A stretch of 64,000 bases of DNA. Origin: an uncultured Prevotellaceae bacterium (GTDB taxonomy: Bacteria > Bacteroidota > Bacteroidia > Bacteroidales > Bacteroidaceae). The stretch lies in assembly GCA_947305005.1 (NCBI GenBank), contig CAMZCM010000009.1, positions 1 through 64,000 of the forward strand. Direction: 5' to 3'. The notes under the pieces are model-generated. The model searched no databases and had not been told where the DNA came from. It saw only the letters and a list, made by a program, of their open reading frames with translations. Positions 50,802 to 59,457 of the stretch are shown here, one piece after another (the stretch's first letter is position 1; every line of letters begins with the position of its first letter). Both the position numbers and the translations under genes were made by a program.

Positions 50802-51605
50802 ATGAATCCCTATCTGAATTTCTCCCTTGAGGGTAAGGTAGCCCTCGTGACGGGTGCCAGCTACGGCATCGGTTTCGCCATCGCCAGCGCTTTCGCTGAG
50901 CAAGGTGCTAAGATCTGCTTCAACGACATCAATCAGGAGCTCGTTGACAAAGGCTTGAAGTCTTATGCCGAGAAGGGCATCAAGGCTCACGGTTATGTCT
51001 GCGACGTGACCGACGAACCCGCTGTGCAGGCCCTCGTAAAGAAGATCAAGGAAGAGGTGGGCACCATCGACATCCTCGTGAACAACGCCGGTATCATCCG
51101 CCGTATCCCCATGCACGAAATGGAGGCTGCCGACTTCCGTCGCGTCATCGACATCGACCTGAACGCCCCCTTCATCGTCTCCAAGGCTGTTCTGCCCGAC
51201 ATGATGGCCAAGGGTCACGGTAAGATCATCAACATCTGCTCCATGATGTCTGAACTGGGTCGCGAGACCGTGAGCGCCTATGCTGCTGCTAAGGGCGGTC
51301 TGAAGATGCTCACCCGTAACATCTGTTCTGAATACGGTGAATATAACATCCAGTGCAACGGCATTGGCCCGGGTTACATCGCTACTCCCCAGACGGCTCC
51401 CCTGCGTGAGCGCCAGCCGGACGGCAGCCGCCATCCCTTCGACAGCTTCATCTGCGCTAAGACTCCCGCTGGCCGCTGGCTCGATCCGCAAGAACTGACC
51501 GGTCCTGCAGTTTTCCTCGCTTCTGAGGCCTCCAACGCCGTGAACGGCCACATCCTGTATGTTGATGGCGGTATTCTCGCCTATATCGGCAAGCAGCCCA
51601 AATAA
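50802..51605 (+). CDS. Short-chain dehydrogenase, KduD/gluconate 5-dehydrogenase type
   Basis: A 267-residue NAD(P)-dependent SDR. TGASYGIG (17-24) binds the cofactor, NNAGI marks the core, and Tyr160/Lys164 in YAAAK are catalytic. The C-terminal RERQPDGSRHPFDSFICAKTPAGRWLDPQEL block is typical of the Bacteroidota group annotated as gluconate 5-dehydrogenase or 2-dehydro-3-deoxy-D-gluconate dehydrogenase, used for uronate breakdown. Codon use is strongly biased, suggesting high expression. It is a single-gene unit with promoter and terminator. It could work downstream of the PL11 lyase product, but kduI is not in the window. Confidence 0.87.
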   Translation: MNPYLNFSLEGKVALVTGASYGIGFAIASAFAEQGAKICFNDINQELVDKGLKSYAEKGIKAHGYVCDVTDEPAVQALVKKIKEEVGTIDILVNNAGIIRRIPMHEMEAADFRRVIDIDLNAPFIVSKAVLPDMMAKGHGKIINICSMMSELGRETVSAYAAAKGGLKMLTRNICSEYGEYNIQCNGIGPGYIATPQTAPLRERQPDGSRHPFDSFICAKTPAGRWLDPQELTGPAVFLASEASNAVNGHILYVDGGILAYIGKQPK

Positions 51606-51626
51606 GATTTCTCAACCCTATGATAG

Positions 51627-51658
51627 CGGGCGCTTCCACTCAGGAGGCGCCCGTTTTT
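51627..51658 (+). terminator. Intrinsic terminator of the KduD-like gene
   Basis: An 11-bp stem (51627-51637 with 51643-51653, one G-U) around ACTCA, followed by TTTTT. Confidence 0.88.
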
Positions 51659-51668
51659 CGTATTCCTA

Positions 51669-51746
51669 TACCTAATCCTAATGAGCCGCACGGAAAAAGT
51701 AGGTATTTTGAGAGTTGGAGGACATCCTAAAGATTAGGTATTTTGT
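51669..51746. promoter_or_regulatory. Paired TAGGTATTTTG repeats upstream of the imelysin operon
   Basis: GTAGGTATTTTG (51699-51710) and TTAGGTATTTTG (51735-51746) are direct repeats, and TACCTAATC (51669-51677) is the reverse complement of GATTAGGTA (51732-51740). They lie just before the operon promoter, in the place of an operator. Confidence 0.4.
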
Positions 51747-51756
51747 ATTGAAGGGG

Positions 51757-51788
51757 TTGCGAGGAAGGTGAGATTACCATACTTTTGC
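51757..51788 (+). promoter_or_regulatory. Promoter of the porin-imelysin operon
   Basis: TTG (51757-51759), 20 bp spacer, TACTTTTGC (51780-51788), 28 bp before the first start codon. Confidence 0.7.
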
Positions 51789-51816
51789 GGTCGGAAATTT
51801 CACAAACAACGGTAAA

Positions 51817-53127
51817 ATGACATATATGAATAAAATTTCGATCGCAATCATTGGCTGCTGTCTCAGTGCAAACCTGCAGGCACAAGAGGCTGCAGGTGAC
51901 AGTGTGATGCAACACGTAACAGGGAACCGCCTCAGCATCGGCGGCTACGGAGAGGTGAACTATTCTCGCAATTTCTATAGCGACAACCCCTTCCGCTACA
52001 ACGATGCTGCCAACCACAAGAACGACCCTTCACACAATCGCTTCGACATCCCTCACGCCGTCATCTATTTAGGCTATGACTTTGGCAAGGGGTGGTCGTT
52101 GGGCACAGAGATTGAATTTGAGCACGGCGGCACAGGTTCCGCCGAAGAGCTGGAAGCCGACGAGTTCGCCGAATGGGAACAGGAGACGGAGAAAGGCGGT
52201 GAGGTGGAACTGGAACAGTTCTGGATTCAGAAGTCCTTCGGCCGCTGGGCGAACATCAAGGCCGGACACATCGTAGTGCCAGTGGGACTGACTAACGCCC
52301 ATCATGAACCCCTGCAGTTCTTTACGGTCTATCGTCCGGAAGGCGAGAACACCATCCTGCCTTGCACCTGGCATCAGACTGGCTTCTCGTTCTGGGGCCG
52401 CCACAAAGATTTCCGCTACGAAGTGCAGCTGTTGGCGGGCCTGAACAGCGACCAGTTCACACGCAACAACTGGATCAAGAACGGCACCAAGTCACCCACG
52501 GAGTACGAGGTGGCCAATAAATTCGGGACCTCCCTACGTATCGACAACTACAGTGTTCCTGGTTTACGCATCGGCCTAAGTGGATATTTCGGCCATTCTA
52601 TCGGGAATTCCAGCCCAAACGAGGCCACAGGTGCAACCGCCACCTATAAGGGTGTTGTCGCCATCGGTGCCTTCGACTTCAGCTATAAGGGGTACAACTG
52701 GATTGTTCGCGGGCAGGCCGACTACGGCTATCTGGGCGATGCCGACCAACTGACCGATATCTATAACCGCACCAACAAAAAATCCCCATTTCATCACAGT
52801 AGCAGCATGAGAACGGTGAGCAGCCGCGCCTATGCCGTAGGGGTGGAAGCGGGCTATGATATCTTCTCACAGATCCGTTGCACGAGACGGAATAGGGAAC
52901 ACCTCTATCTCTTTGGCCGTTATGAGCAGTACAACCCCTATGCCAAACAGATGGGCGCTAACAGCTACGATTACACCGCCGTCAAACGGATGGCCGTAGG
53001 CGTAAACTACTACCCACTGAAGCAGGTAGCCATTAAGGCTGAATACTCACAACGTTTCCTCAATAGCCGCTACAACAACGAGTCGAGTGTGAATATCGGC
53101 GTTGCCTACGAGGGATTCTTTTTGTAA
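51817..53127 (+). CDS. Outer-membrane beta-barrel protein of imelysin locus
   Basis: A 436-residue protein with signal peptide (to about LQAQ, residue 23). The rest alternates polar and hydrophobic residues with aromatic girdles, in repeated strands such as LSIGGYGEVNYSR, WSLGTEIEFEHGG and QFWIQKSFGRWANIKAGHIVVPVG, and it ends in a Phe-rich strand (VAYEGFFL), as expected for a porin-like barrel. An acidic patch (EELEADEFAEWEQETEKGGEVELEQ) may form a cation-attracting loop. ATG 51826 is an alternative start. It leads an operon with imelysin and a di-haem protein, so a role in iron or haem uptake is likely. Confidence 0.72.
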   Translation: MTYMNKISIAIIGCCLSANLQAQEAAGDSVMQHVTGNRLSIGGYGEVNYSRNFYSDNPFRYNDAANHKNDPSHNRFDIPHAVIYLGYDFGKGWSLGTEIEFEHGGTGSAEELEADEFAEWEQETEKGGEVELEQFWIQKSFGRWANIKAGHIVVPVGLTNAHHEPLQFFTVYRPEGENTILPCTWHQTGFSFWGRHKDFRYEVQLLAGLNSDQFTRNNWIKNGTKSPTEYEVANKFGTSLRIDNYSVPGLRIGLSGYFGHSIGNSSPNEATGATATYKGVVAIGAFDFSYKGYNWIVRGQADYGYLGDADQLTDIYNRTNKKSPFHHSSSMRTVSSRAYAVGVEAGYDIFSQIRCTRRNREHLYLFGRYEQYNPYAKQMGANSYDYTAVKRMAVGVNYYPLKQVAIKAEYSQRFLNSRYNNESSVNIGVAYEGFFL

Positions 53128-53168
53128 AAAAATTTGGTTGAGTCTAATAATTATAATAATTTTGCATT

Positions 53169-54449
53169 ATGAAGGTTTTTAAATTCGCAATGATTTGTGC
53201 CGTAGCAGGCACTTTGAGCGTAGCACTGTCAGCTTGTGACAGCGATGATTCTTCAACATCGGCCAACAACGACAACCAACAGTCGGCTGTTGACTATAGT
53301 AACAAGGTGTATGGACAGCAGGCTATGAGTGCCTGTGAAGAGGTGATCAATAGCTTGAATCAGGCTATGAGCGCCATTGAAAAGAGCAATCTCACTCAGG
53401 AGCAAACAGCGGAATTGCAACAGATTCTGACGAATAACGTGGACAACGTAATCGTGCCGACCTACAAGAACCTGGCCGATGCTGCCGAGAAACTGCAAAA
53501 GGCGCTGGGCGACCTGTCGGCCAACGAAATCACACAACAGAATATCGACGATGCCTGCACGGCGTTTAAGGAGGCCCGTGCATGGTGGGAGAAGAGCGAA
53601 GCTTTCTTGGGTGGCGCAGCCAGTGACTTCGAGATCGACCCCAGCATCGACTCATGGCCGCTGAACCGCGACCTGTTGCACAGCTATTTCCAGACAGGTG
53701 AATATAGCGAAGCTGCCATTGAAGACCAGAGCATCATGGGCTTCCACGCACTGGAGTTCGTGCTCTTCCGCAACGGAAAGAATCGCACAGTGGCTGAGTT
53801 TCAAGCCAATGACACCTACAAAGGTTTCAGCGATGTGAAAGGTGCTGAGGAATTGAAGTATGCCGAAGCTGTAGCCAAAGAACTGGTGCTCTCCTGCTAC
53901 AATCTGGAGGTTGCTTGGAGCGAGACACCCAATACAGCGCGTCTTCAGGCCATTCAAGACGATGATCGCAACTATCTGACCAAGAAGAATAAGTCCTTTG
54001 GTTGGAACATGAAAAACGCCGGTAATGTCGAGAGCACCTTCGATGGGCTCAACGATGCATTGGGACAGGTGCTCAACGACGATGAGGGCAGTGCTGCCGC
54101 CATTGCCGACGAGGTCGGTTCTGGCAAGATCGGTCATCCCTTCCAAAGCGGTTACATCTTCTATGTGGAGTCGCCCTACAGCTACAATTCGCTGACCGAC
54201 TTCCAGAATAATATCCGTTCCATCGAGAATGTGTGGTTCGGCAATACCAACGGCGCCAGCGGCAATGCCAATGTCAGTTTCAGCAAGTGGTTCGCCAAGA
54301 ACTATTCCAAAATGGGCAAAGCCGTAGAAGCTGCCATCAGCAACGCCATCAGCAATATTGGCGCTATGCCCAGTCCGTTTGTCACCTATGTCAGCACCGT
54401 TTGGGGTGTTTCGTTTGAAGATTCCAAGATTATAGATATCCCAGAATAA
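53169..54449 (+). CDS. Imelysin-family lipoprotein
   Basis: A 426-residue lipoprotein (lipobox LSAC, then DSDDSSTSANND). The imelysin hallmark GxHxxE is present as GFHALE with His193 and Glu196. Paired helical bundles surround it, with ARAWWEKSEAFLGG and the C-terminal IGAMPSPFVTYV. Imelysin-like proteins (ICMP, IrpA, EfeO/EfeM) are periplasmic or surface proteins linked to iron handling; peptidase activity is doubtful. It is followed 1 bp later by the di-haem oxidoreductase. Confidence 0.9.
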   Translation: MKVFKFAMICAVAGTLSVALSACDSDDSSTSANNDNQQSAVDYSNKVYGQQAMSACEEVINSLNQAMSAIEKSNLTQEQTAELQQILTNNVDNVIVPTYKNLADAAEKLQKALGDLSANEITQQNIDDACTAFKEARAWWEKSEAFLGGAASDFEIDPSIDSWPLNRDLLHSYFQTGEYSEAAIEDQSIMGFHALEFVLFRNGKNRTVAEFQANDTYKGFSDVKGAEELKYAEAVAKELVLSCYNLEVAWSETPNTARLQAIQDDDRNYLTKKNKSFGWNMKNAGNVESTFDGLNDALGQVLNDDEGSAAAIADEVGSGKIGHPFQSGYIFYVESPYSYNSLTDFQNNIRSIENVWFGNTNGASGNANVSFSKWFAKNYSKMGKAVEAAISNAISNIGAMPSPFVTYVSTVWGVSFEDSKIIDIPE

Positions 54450-54450
54450 T

Positions 54451-56214
54451 ATGAACAAGACTAACTTTTACCTATTCGCGCTTCTAGGATTGCTGTCCGG
54501 CTTGACACTGGTGTCTTGTGCTGACGACAACGATAACAACGTGGAGAAGGAAACCTACGAGCTGGCTGAAAAAGAAGCCGCCTTCGGTAAAGCCAACGAA
54601 GTCTTCACGGCCGAAGAATGGTACCCAGGCGGAGAACTCGGCACGACCACCAAGCGCAGCTACTCAGCAGCTGCTCCTGCTGTAGATAAAATCGCCGATG
54701 GAATGACCAGTTTTAAGCACGGAGAGGACTTCTTCGAGCACCTCTACACGCTGAACACGGAGCCTCGCAAGGGCCTCGGCCCCGCCTGGGTCCGTTCCAG
54801 CTGCATCCACTGCCATCCGGGTTACGGACACGGCAAGCGTCAAGAGGAATATCGTGCTAATGAGATTGGCAACGGCTACCTATTGGTCATCTATCATCCT
54901 GAGAACAATGCCTATATCTCTGAGGTGACTGGTATGCCCCAGACACAGGCAATGGAGCCTTTCACACCCCCCATCGATGAAAACCAAATCAAGATTGAGT
55001 GGAAGAAGGTGGAAGAGATGCCAAGCGGACTAGCAATGGAATTCAAGGACGGCGAAAGCTACGAGCTGATCTATCCGGAAGTGACGATCCCGCAATCGGC
55101 ATTCAATACGAATCCGAAGCCTGAGAACTACGAGGTTCGTCTGGAATCGACCATCGGCATCTATGGTACCGGCTTGCTCGATGCTATCACGGACGAGGAT
55201 TTGGAGGAACAGTGGCGCAAAGAGGCTCAGTTCGTGGAGCTGAACCCCGCGATGTGGGACAAAGAGAATAACACATTCACCGCCTCTGCCTATTACTCTG
55301 CTCCTTATAACGACTTGAACAAGCATCGTGGTGACCACGGCCCCGTGAAGCGTTTCACCTATGCAATGACACGTGGCTCGCTGCAGGACGGCGCTGGTGC
55401 TAATGCCATCTGGAACATCACCAATGTGACCCGTTCTGACCGCCACTGGCTCTACTCCACACCCGCTTGGGCAAAGGCTCAGAGCGAAGACCAGAACGTC
55501 ATCAATTACATCAAGGAGAATGGAGCTAGCGAAGAGAGTCTGCTGCATCCATACTATGCCGACGGTACCAATGAAGGCATTGCCGAGCGCGTGAACGAGA
55601 TTCTGGGTGTCACATCAGTGGCCAAGAAAGAAACCTTCGAGAAGTACCTCTTCAAGGGTGCTCCCTATAACAATAAGGAAGAAATGAGCGATCAGGACTA
55701 CTACGATTTCATGGTATGGCACCGTGGCCTCGCAGTTCCTGCCGCCCGTAACTTGGACGATGCTGATGTGCAGCGCGGCAAACAACTCTTTGCACAAATC
55801 GGTTGTACCCGATGTCACCGTGCTTCGTGGACGACCGGCAACGATGACTACTGGGTTGATGCCAGCATCAAGGCTTACTGCCAAGAGAAAGGTCTTGACC
55901 CCAAGAACAGTCTGCCTCGTTTCGTCAACCAGACCATTTGGCCTTACACCGATATGGTTCAACACCGTCTGTTCATGAAGAATGATATCCGCACAGGCTG
56001 GTGTCGCACCACCCCACTCTGGGGTCGAGGACTGTCACTCCGACTCACGGGAGCTGAAGACCGCTTACACGACTGTCGCGCTCGCAATGAGATAGAAGCC
56101 ATCATGTGGCACGGTTACTCTGCGGAGTCCGATGCCTACAAGACGGTGGAGAATTTCATGAAGCTCGAGAAGGCTGATCGCGATGCGGTGGTGAAGTTCC
56201 TACGTGCCATATAA
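54451..56214 (+). CDS. Di-haem oxidoreductase lipoprotein
   Basis: A 587-residue lipoprotein (lipobox LVSC) with two c-type haem sites: CIHCH at residues 118-122 and CTRCH at 452-456. The region GPAWVRSSCIHCHPGYGHGKR and the C-terminal FMKNDIRTGWCRTTPLWGRGL match the putative thiol/di-haem oxidoreductase family (DUF1111-like) related to MauG/CCP peroxidases. It sits between imelysin and a cytochrome c synthase, which would attach its haems. Electron donor and substrate are unknown; an Fe(II) or Fe(III) redox step in iron uptake is possible. Confidence 0.86.
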   Translation: MNKTNFYLFALLGLLSGLTLVSCADDNDNNVEKETYELAEKEAAFGKANEVFTAEEWYPGGELGTTTKRSYSAAAPAVDKIADGMTSFKHGEDFFEHLYTLNTEPRKGLGPAWVRSSCIHCHPGYGHGKRQEEYRANEIGNGYLLVIYHPENNAYISEVTGMPQTQAMEPFTPPIDENQIKIEWKKVEEMPSGLAMEFKDGESYELIYPEVTIPQSAFNTNPKPENYEVRLESTIGIYGTGLLDAITDEDLEEQWRKEAQFVELNPAMWDKENNTFTASAYYSAPYNDLNKHRGDHGPVKRFTYAMTRGSLQDGAGANAIWNITNVTRSDRHWLYSTPAWAKAQSEDQNVINYIKENGASEESLLHPYYADGTNEGIAERVNEILGVTSVAKKETFEKYLFKGAPYNNKEEMSDQDYYDFMVWHRGLAVPAARNLDDADVQRGKQLFAQIGCTRCHRASWTTGNDDYWVDASIKAYCQEKGLDPKNSLPRFVNQTIWPYTDMVQHRLFMKNDIRTGWCRTTPLWGRGLSLRLTGAEDRLHDCRARNEIEAIMWHGYSAESDAYKTVENFMKLEKADRDAVVKFLRAI

Positions 56215-56223
56215 AATGATTTT

Positions 56224-58242
56224 ATGCTAAAAAAAACACTCGTTTTACTCTATTTTGTGGTGGTGACCGTGATGGCCGCCGCCACTTTTGCGCAACGCCT
56301 CTATGGTGTTAACTTCTATGAGCAATGGTGGTTCACAGCCCTTTGGGCACTGCTCACTGCCGTTGGTACTGCGTGGTTCATCGTCCGCAAGGTGCATCGT
56401 CCGTCGGTAGTACTGCTCCACCTGTCGTTCGTGGTGATCCTCTTAGGCGCCCTGCTGACTCACCTGTTTGCTCAGCGCGGCATCATCCATCTGCGTGAAG
56501 GAGAGACCACACAGGCTTACCTCACCAGCGACAACAGAGTACACCATCTGCCGTTCATCCTGCGGCTCGACACCTTCCGGATTATCTATCACCCCGGAAC
56601 AACAGCGGCCGCCGACTATGAGTCACACCTGACTATCATAGACAAAGAAGAAATGTACAACGAGGTTGTCTCCATGAATCATATCTGCTCGCGAGCAGGC
56701 ATTCGGCTGTATCAGAACAGTTACGACGAAGACGGACACGGTAGCGTACAGACCATGACCAGCGACCCTTGGGGCATCGCTGTCACCTATACAGGCTATG
56801 CCTTGCTGTTCATCTCGCTCATCTGGATTCTCATTGACCCACGTGGCAGCTATCGCAAGTTGCTACGCTCACCAGTCCTGAAACGCGGGGCGCTGTCGCT
56901 CATGCTACTGATGACAATGGGCAGTCAGACGATGGCTGCACCTCCGACGATTCCCAAACTGACAGCCGAGAAACTGGGTAAGCTGAACATTCTGTACAAC
57001 GACCGAATCTGTCCGCTGCAAACCTATGCCCTCGACTTCACCAAGAAGCTACACGGAAAGACACATTATGAAGATCTGACAGCCGAGCAAGTGCTAGCCG
57101 GCTATCTCTTCTTTGCCGATGAATGGGAGAATATTCCGTTGCACAAACCGAAAGAAGATCAAAAGTGGGTTCTCTACTACCTCCAGCATGGCCTCTCGCT
57201 GAAGGTCTTCCCTTGTACCCAGGAGACGACAACCCGGTGGTACGCGCCCGCCGACCCCATTGACACCCTATTCGTGTCTGCTGAGAGTAAGGTGCTCATC
57301 ACCTCATTCTTCGATGTGCTCTATGGCGCTGTCAGCGTAGGCGACTATGAGCTGGCCAACCAGTATCTGGACCGTCTGCTCGACTACCAGCAGCAGAATG
57401 CCGGCACATCTATCCCCTCTCACTTCCGTCTGCAGGCCGAACGCCTCTACAATGCCGTACCCTTTGCCACCATTCTGTTCATAGTCTGCCTGACGATGGG
57501 CTTTCTGTCCTTCCTGATCTTCCTGTTCTGGCCCAAGAAGAACGCCTTCCGCATGCAATTCATCGTGATGCTGCTCTCGTTCTTAGCACTGACCCTCTGC
57601 TTGGCACTGCGCTGGATCGTCAGCGGTAATATCCCGATGTCCAACGGCTACGAAACGATGCTGTTCGTCGCCTGGCTGCTACAGTTGCTCACCCTGCTGC
57701 TACAACACCGTTTCCGCATCCTCCTCACCTTCGGCTTCCTGCTCTCAGGCTTCTTCCTGCTGGTGAGCCATATCTCACAGATGAATCCGCAGATAGGATC
57801 CCTCATGCCCGTCCTGCGGTCTCCCTTGCTCACCCTTCACGTCAGCATCATCATGATTGCCTTTGCCCTGCTCAGCCTCACATTCATCAGCGGCGTCACG
57901 GCACTCATTTTCCATTTCACGGACCGTCATTCGCAGGTGGAATCGCTGGCCATTCTCAGCCGTGTCTTCCTCTATCCCGCCCTTACCACCTTAGGCTTTG
58001 GCATCTTCATCGGTGCCATTTGGGCCAATATCTCATGGGGAACCTATTGGAGCTGGGACCCCAAGGAAGTGTGGGCGCTCATCACCTTCATGGTCTATGC
58101 CGTCGTTGTACATACTCAGAGTCTCCCCATCTTCCAACGTCCCCTTGCCTATCACGTCTATGTGACCCTCGCTTTCCTGACGCTTCTCATGACCTATTTC
58201 GGTGTCAACTATTTCCTTGGAGGTATGCATAGTTACGCTTAA
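56224..58242 (+). CDS. Fused cytochrome c synthase CcsBA
   Basis: A 672-residue polytopic protein. The N-terminal half resembles CcsB/ResB: about three helices, then a periplasmic segment with EGETTQAYLTSDNRVHHLPFILRLDTF. The C-terminal half from about 415 is CcsA/ResC with eight or so helices and the haem-handling WWD motif in WGTYWSWDPKEVWALI (from residue 605). System II CcsBA exports haem and attaches it to CXXCH proteins. It is compact compared with other CcsBA fusions. It begins 9 bp after the di-haem gene, its likely client. Confidence 0.88.
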   Translation: MLKKTLVLLYFVVVTVMAAATFAQRLYGVNFYEQWWFTALWALLTAVGTAWFIVRKVHRPSVVLLHLSFVVILLGALLTHLFAQRGIIHLREGETTQAYLTSDNRVHHLPFILRLDTFRIIYHPGTTAAADYESHLTIIDKEEMYNEVVSMNHICSRAGIRLYQNSYDEDGHGSVQTMTSDPWGIAVTYTGYALLFISLIWILIDPRGSYRKLLRSPVLKRGALSLMLLMTMGSQTMAAPPTIPKLTAEKLGKLNILYNDRICPLQTYALDFTKKLHGKTHYEDLTAEQVLAGYLFFADEWENIPLHKPKEDQKWVLYYLQHGLSLKVFPCTQETTTRWYAPADPIDTLFVSAESKVLITSFFDVLYGAVSVGDYELANQYLDRLLDYQQQNAGTSIPSHFRLQAERLYNAVPFATILFIVCLTMGFLSFLIFLFWPKKNAFRMQFIVMLLSFLALTLCLALRWIVSGNIPMSNGYETMLFVAWLLQLLTLLLQHRFRILLTFGFLLSGFFLLVSHISQMNPQIGSLMPVLRSPLLTLHVSIIMIAFALLSLTFISGVTALIFHFTDRHSQVESLAILSRVFLYPALTTLGFGIFIGAIWANISWGTYWSWDPKEVWALITFMVYAVVVHTQSLPIFQRPLAYHVYVTLAFLTLLMTYFGVNYFLGGMHSYA

Positions 58243-58267
58243 GCCTCATTTTCCAGAGGCGTTTTTT
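58243..58267 (+). terminator. Terminator of the imelysin operon
   Basis: GCCTC (58243-58247) pairs with GAGGC (58256-58260) and GTTTTTT follows. The T run overlaps the -33 element of the next promoter. Confidence 0.75.
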
Positions 58268-58297
58268 GGTCTTACAGAAAAAAAGATGTACTTTTGC
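58266..58297 (+). promoter_or_regulatory. Promoter of the Rid-like/M16 pair
   Basis: TTG (58266-58268), 20 bp spacer, TACTTTTGC (58289-58297), 20 bp before the start codon. Confidence 0.7.
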
Positions 58298-58317
58298 GGC
58301 CGATTTAGGAACATTGC

Positions 58318-59457
58318 ATGGATTTTAGCACCATTTCTTTCCCAGAACTGGGCGTAACGGCAGAACTTTCCACGTTTGCCCCCGAGGGAAAAATCACTGA
58401 GCAGCACGCCATTCTTCACGTGGAGTCACGTGGAGATTTGTTCCGTGAGCAGTTCGACCGCATTCGTCAGGCCGAACAGGTTTTGTTGGCACAGCCTCAG
58501 TGTGCAGGTTCTCGCATCATCCTCAAGCGCTACTTCCTCAGCGATGCCACCAACCAGCAGCCCCTCGTCACCATCGACGCTGATTGCTCGGTCAGCTGCA
58601 TCCAGCAGGCTCCCCTTGACGGTTCCAAAGTGGCTGCATGGCTTTACCTCGTCCATGACATGGAGGTCGAAAATCAGGATGCTCTTGTCATTGCCCGTCA
58701 CAATGGCTACTGCCATCTTTGGAAGTTGGGTATGTGTGCCACCGAAGGCGACAGTGCCCAGCAGACAACAACATTGTTGGAACAGTATGAGGCTGTGCTG
58801 AAAGACTTTGGCGCAACACTGGCCGACAACTGTCTCCGCACCTGGTTCTATGTCCGCGATGTAGATACCCAGTATGCCGGAATGGTAAAAGCTCGTCGTG
58901 AGAATTTCATCGAGCAGGGATTGACCGAGCAGACCCATTATATCGCTTCTACAGGTATTGGCGGCCTGCCAGCCGACACTCGCGCCATTGTGCAACTCGG
59001 CACCTACGCCCTCACAGGTTTCGACCCACGTCAGCAGCACTATCTCTACGCCAAGACACATCTGAACTCCACTTATGAATATGGTGTCACTTTCGAGCGT
59101 GGCACACGTCTGGATTTTGGCGACCGCCGTCATGTCTTAATCAGCGGTACTGCCAGCATCAACAACAAAGGTGAAGTGGTTCATGTCGGCGATATCGTCA
59201 AGCAGACAGAGCGCATGTGGGAGAATGTCGAGGCGCTCTTGGCAGAAGCAGAGACCACATTCGACGATATCGCACAAATCATTGTCTATCTGCGTGATAT
59301 CAGCGACTACGAGACTGTTCGCCAGATGTTCGAACGTAAGTTCCCCGCGACCCCTTACGTCATTACCCTCGCTCCCGTCTGCCGTCCCACCTGGCTCATC
59401 GAGATGGAGTGTGTCGCCATTCGTGAAATCCACAATGAGGATTTTAAGGATTTCTAA
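58318..59457 (+). CDS. Two-domain Rid (YjgF/RidA) superfamily protein
   Basis: A 379-residue cytoplasmic protein. The C-terminal part (about 225-370) has the RidA pattern: LISGTASINNKGEVVHVGDIVKQTERMWENVEALLAEA and IIVYLRDISDYETVRQMFERKFP. The N-terminal half (FREQFDRIRQAEQVLL) is a divergent second Rid-like fold. The layout is similar to chorismatase (FkbO/Hyg5)-like proteins and to Bacteroidota Rid-family proteins near tRNA or amino-acid genes. Enamine/imine deaminase activity is possible, but the key Arg was not confirmed. It is followed directly by an M16 peptidase whose ATG overlaps its stop codon by one base. Confidence 0.7.
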   Translation: MDFSTISFPELGVTAELSTFAPEGKITEQHAILHVESRGDLFREQFDRIRQAEQVLLAQPQCAGSRIILKRYFLSDATNQQPLVTIDADCSVSCIQQAPLDGSKVAAWLYLVHDMEVENQDALVIARHNGYCHLWKLGMCATEGDSAQQTTTLLEQYEAVLKDFGATLADNCLRTWFYVRDVDTQYAGMVKARRENFIEQGLTEQTHYIASTGIGGLPADTRAIVQLGTYALTGFDPRQQHYLYAKTHLNSTYEYGVTFERGTRLDFGDRRHVLISGTASINNKGEVVHVGDIVKQTERMWENVEALLAEAETTFDDIAQIIVYLRDISDYETVRQMFERKFPATPYVITLAPVCRPTWLIEMECVAIREIHNEDFKDF

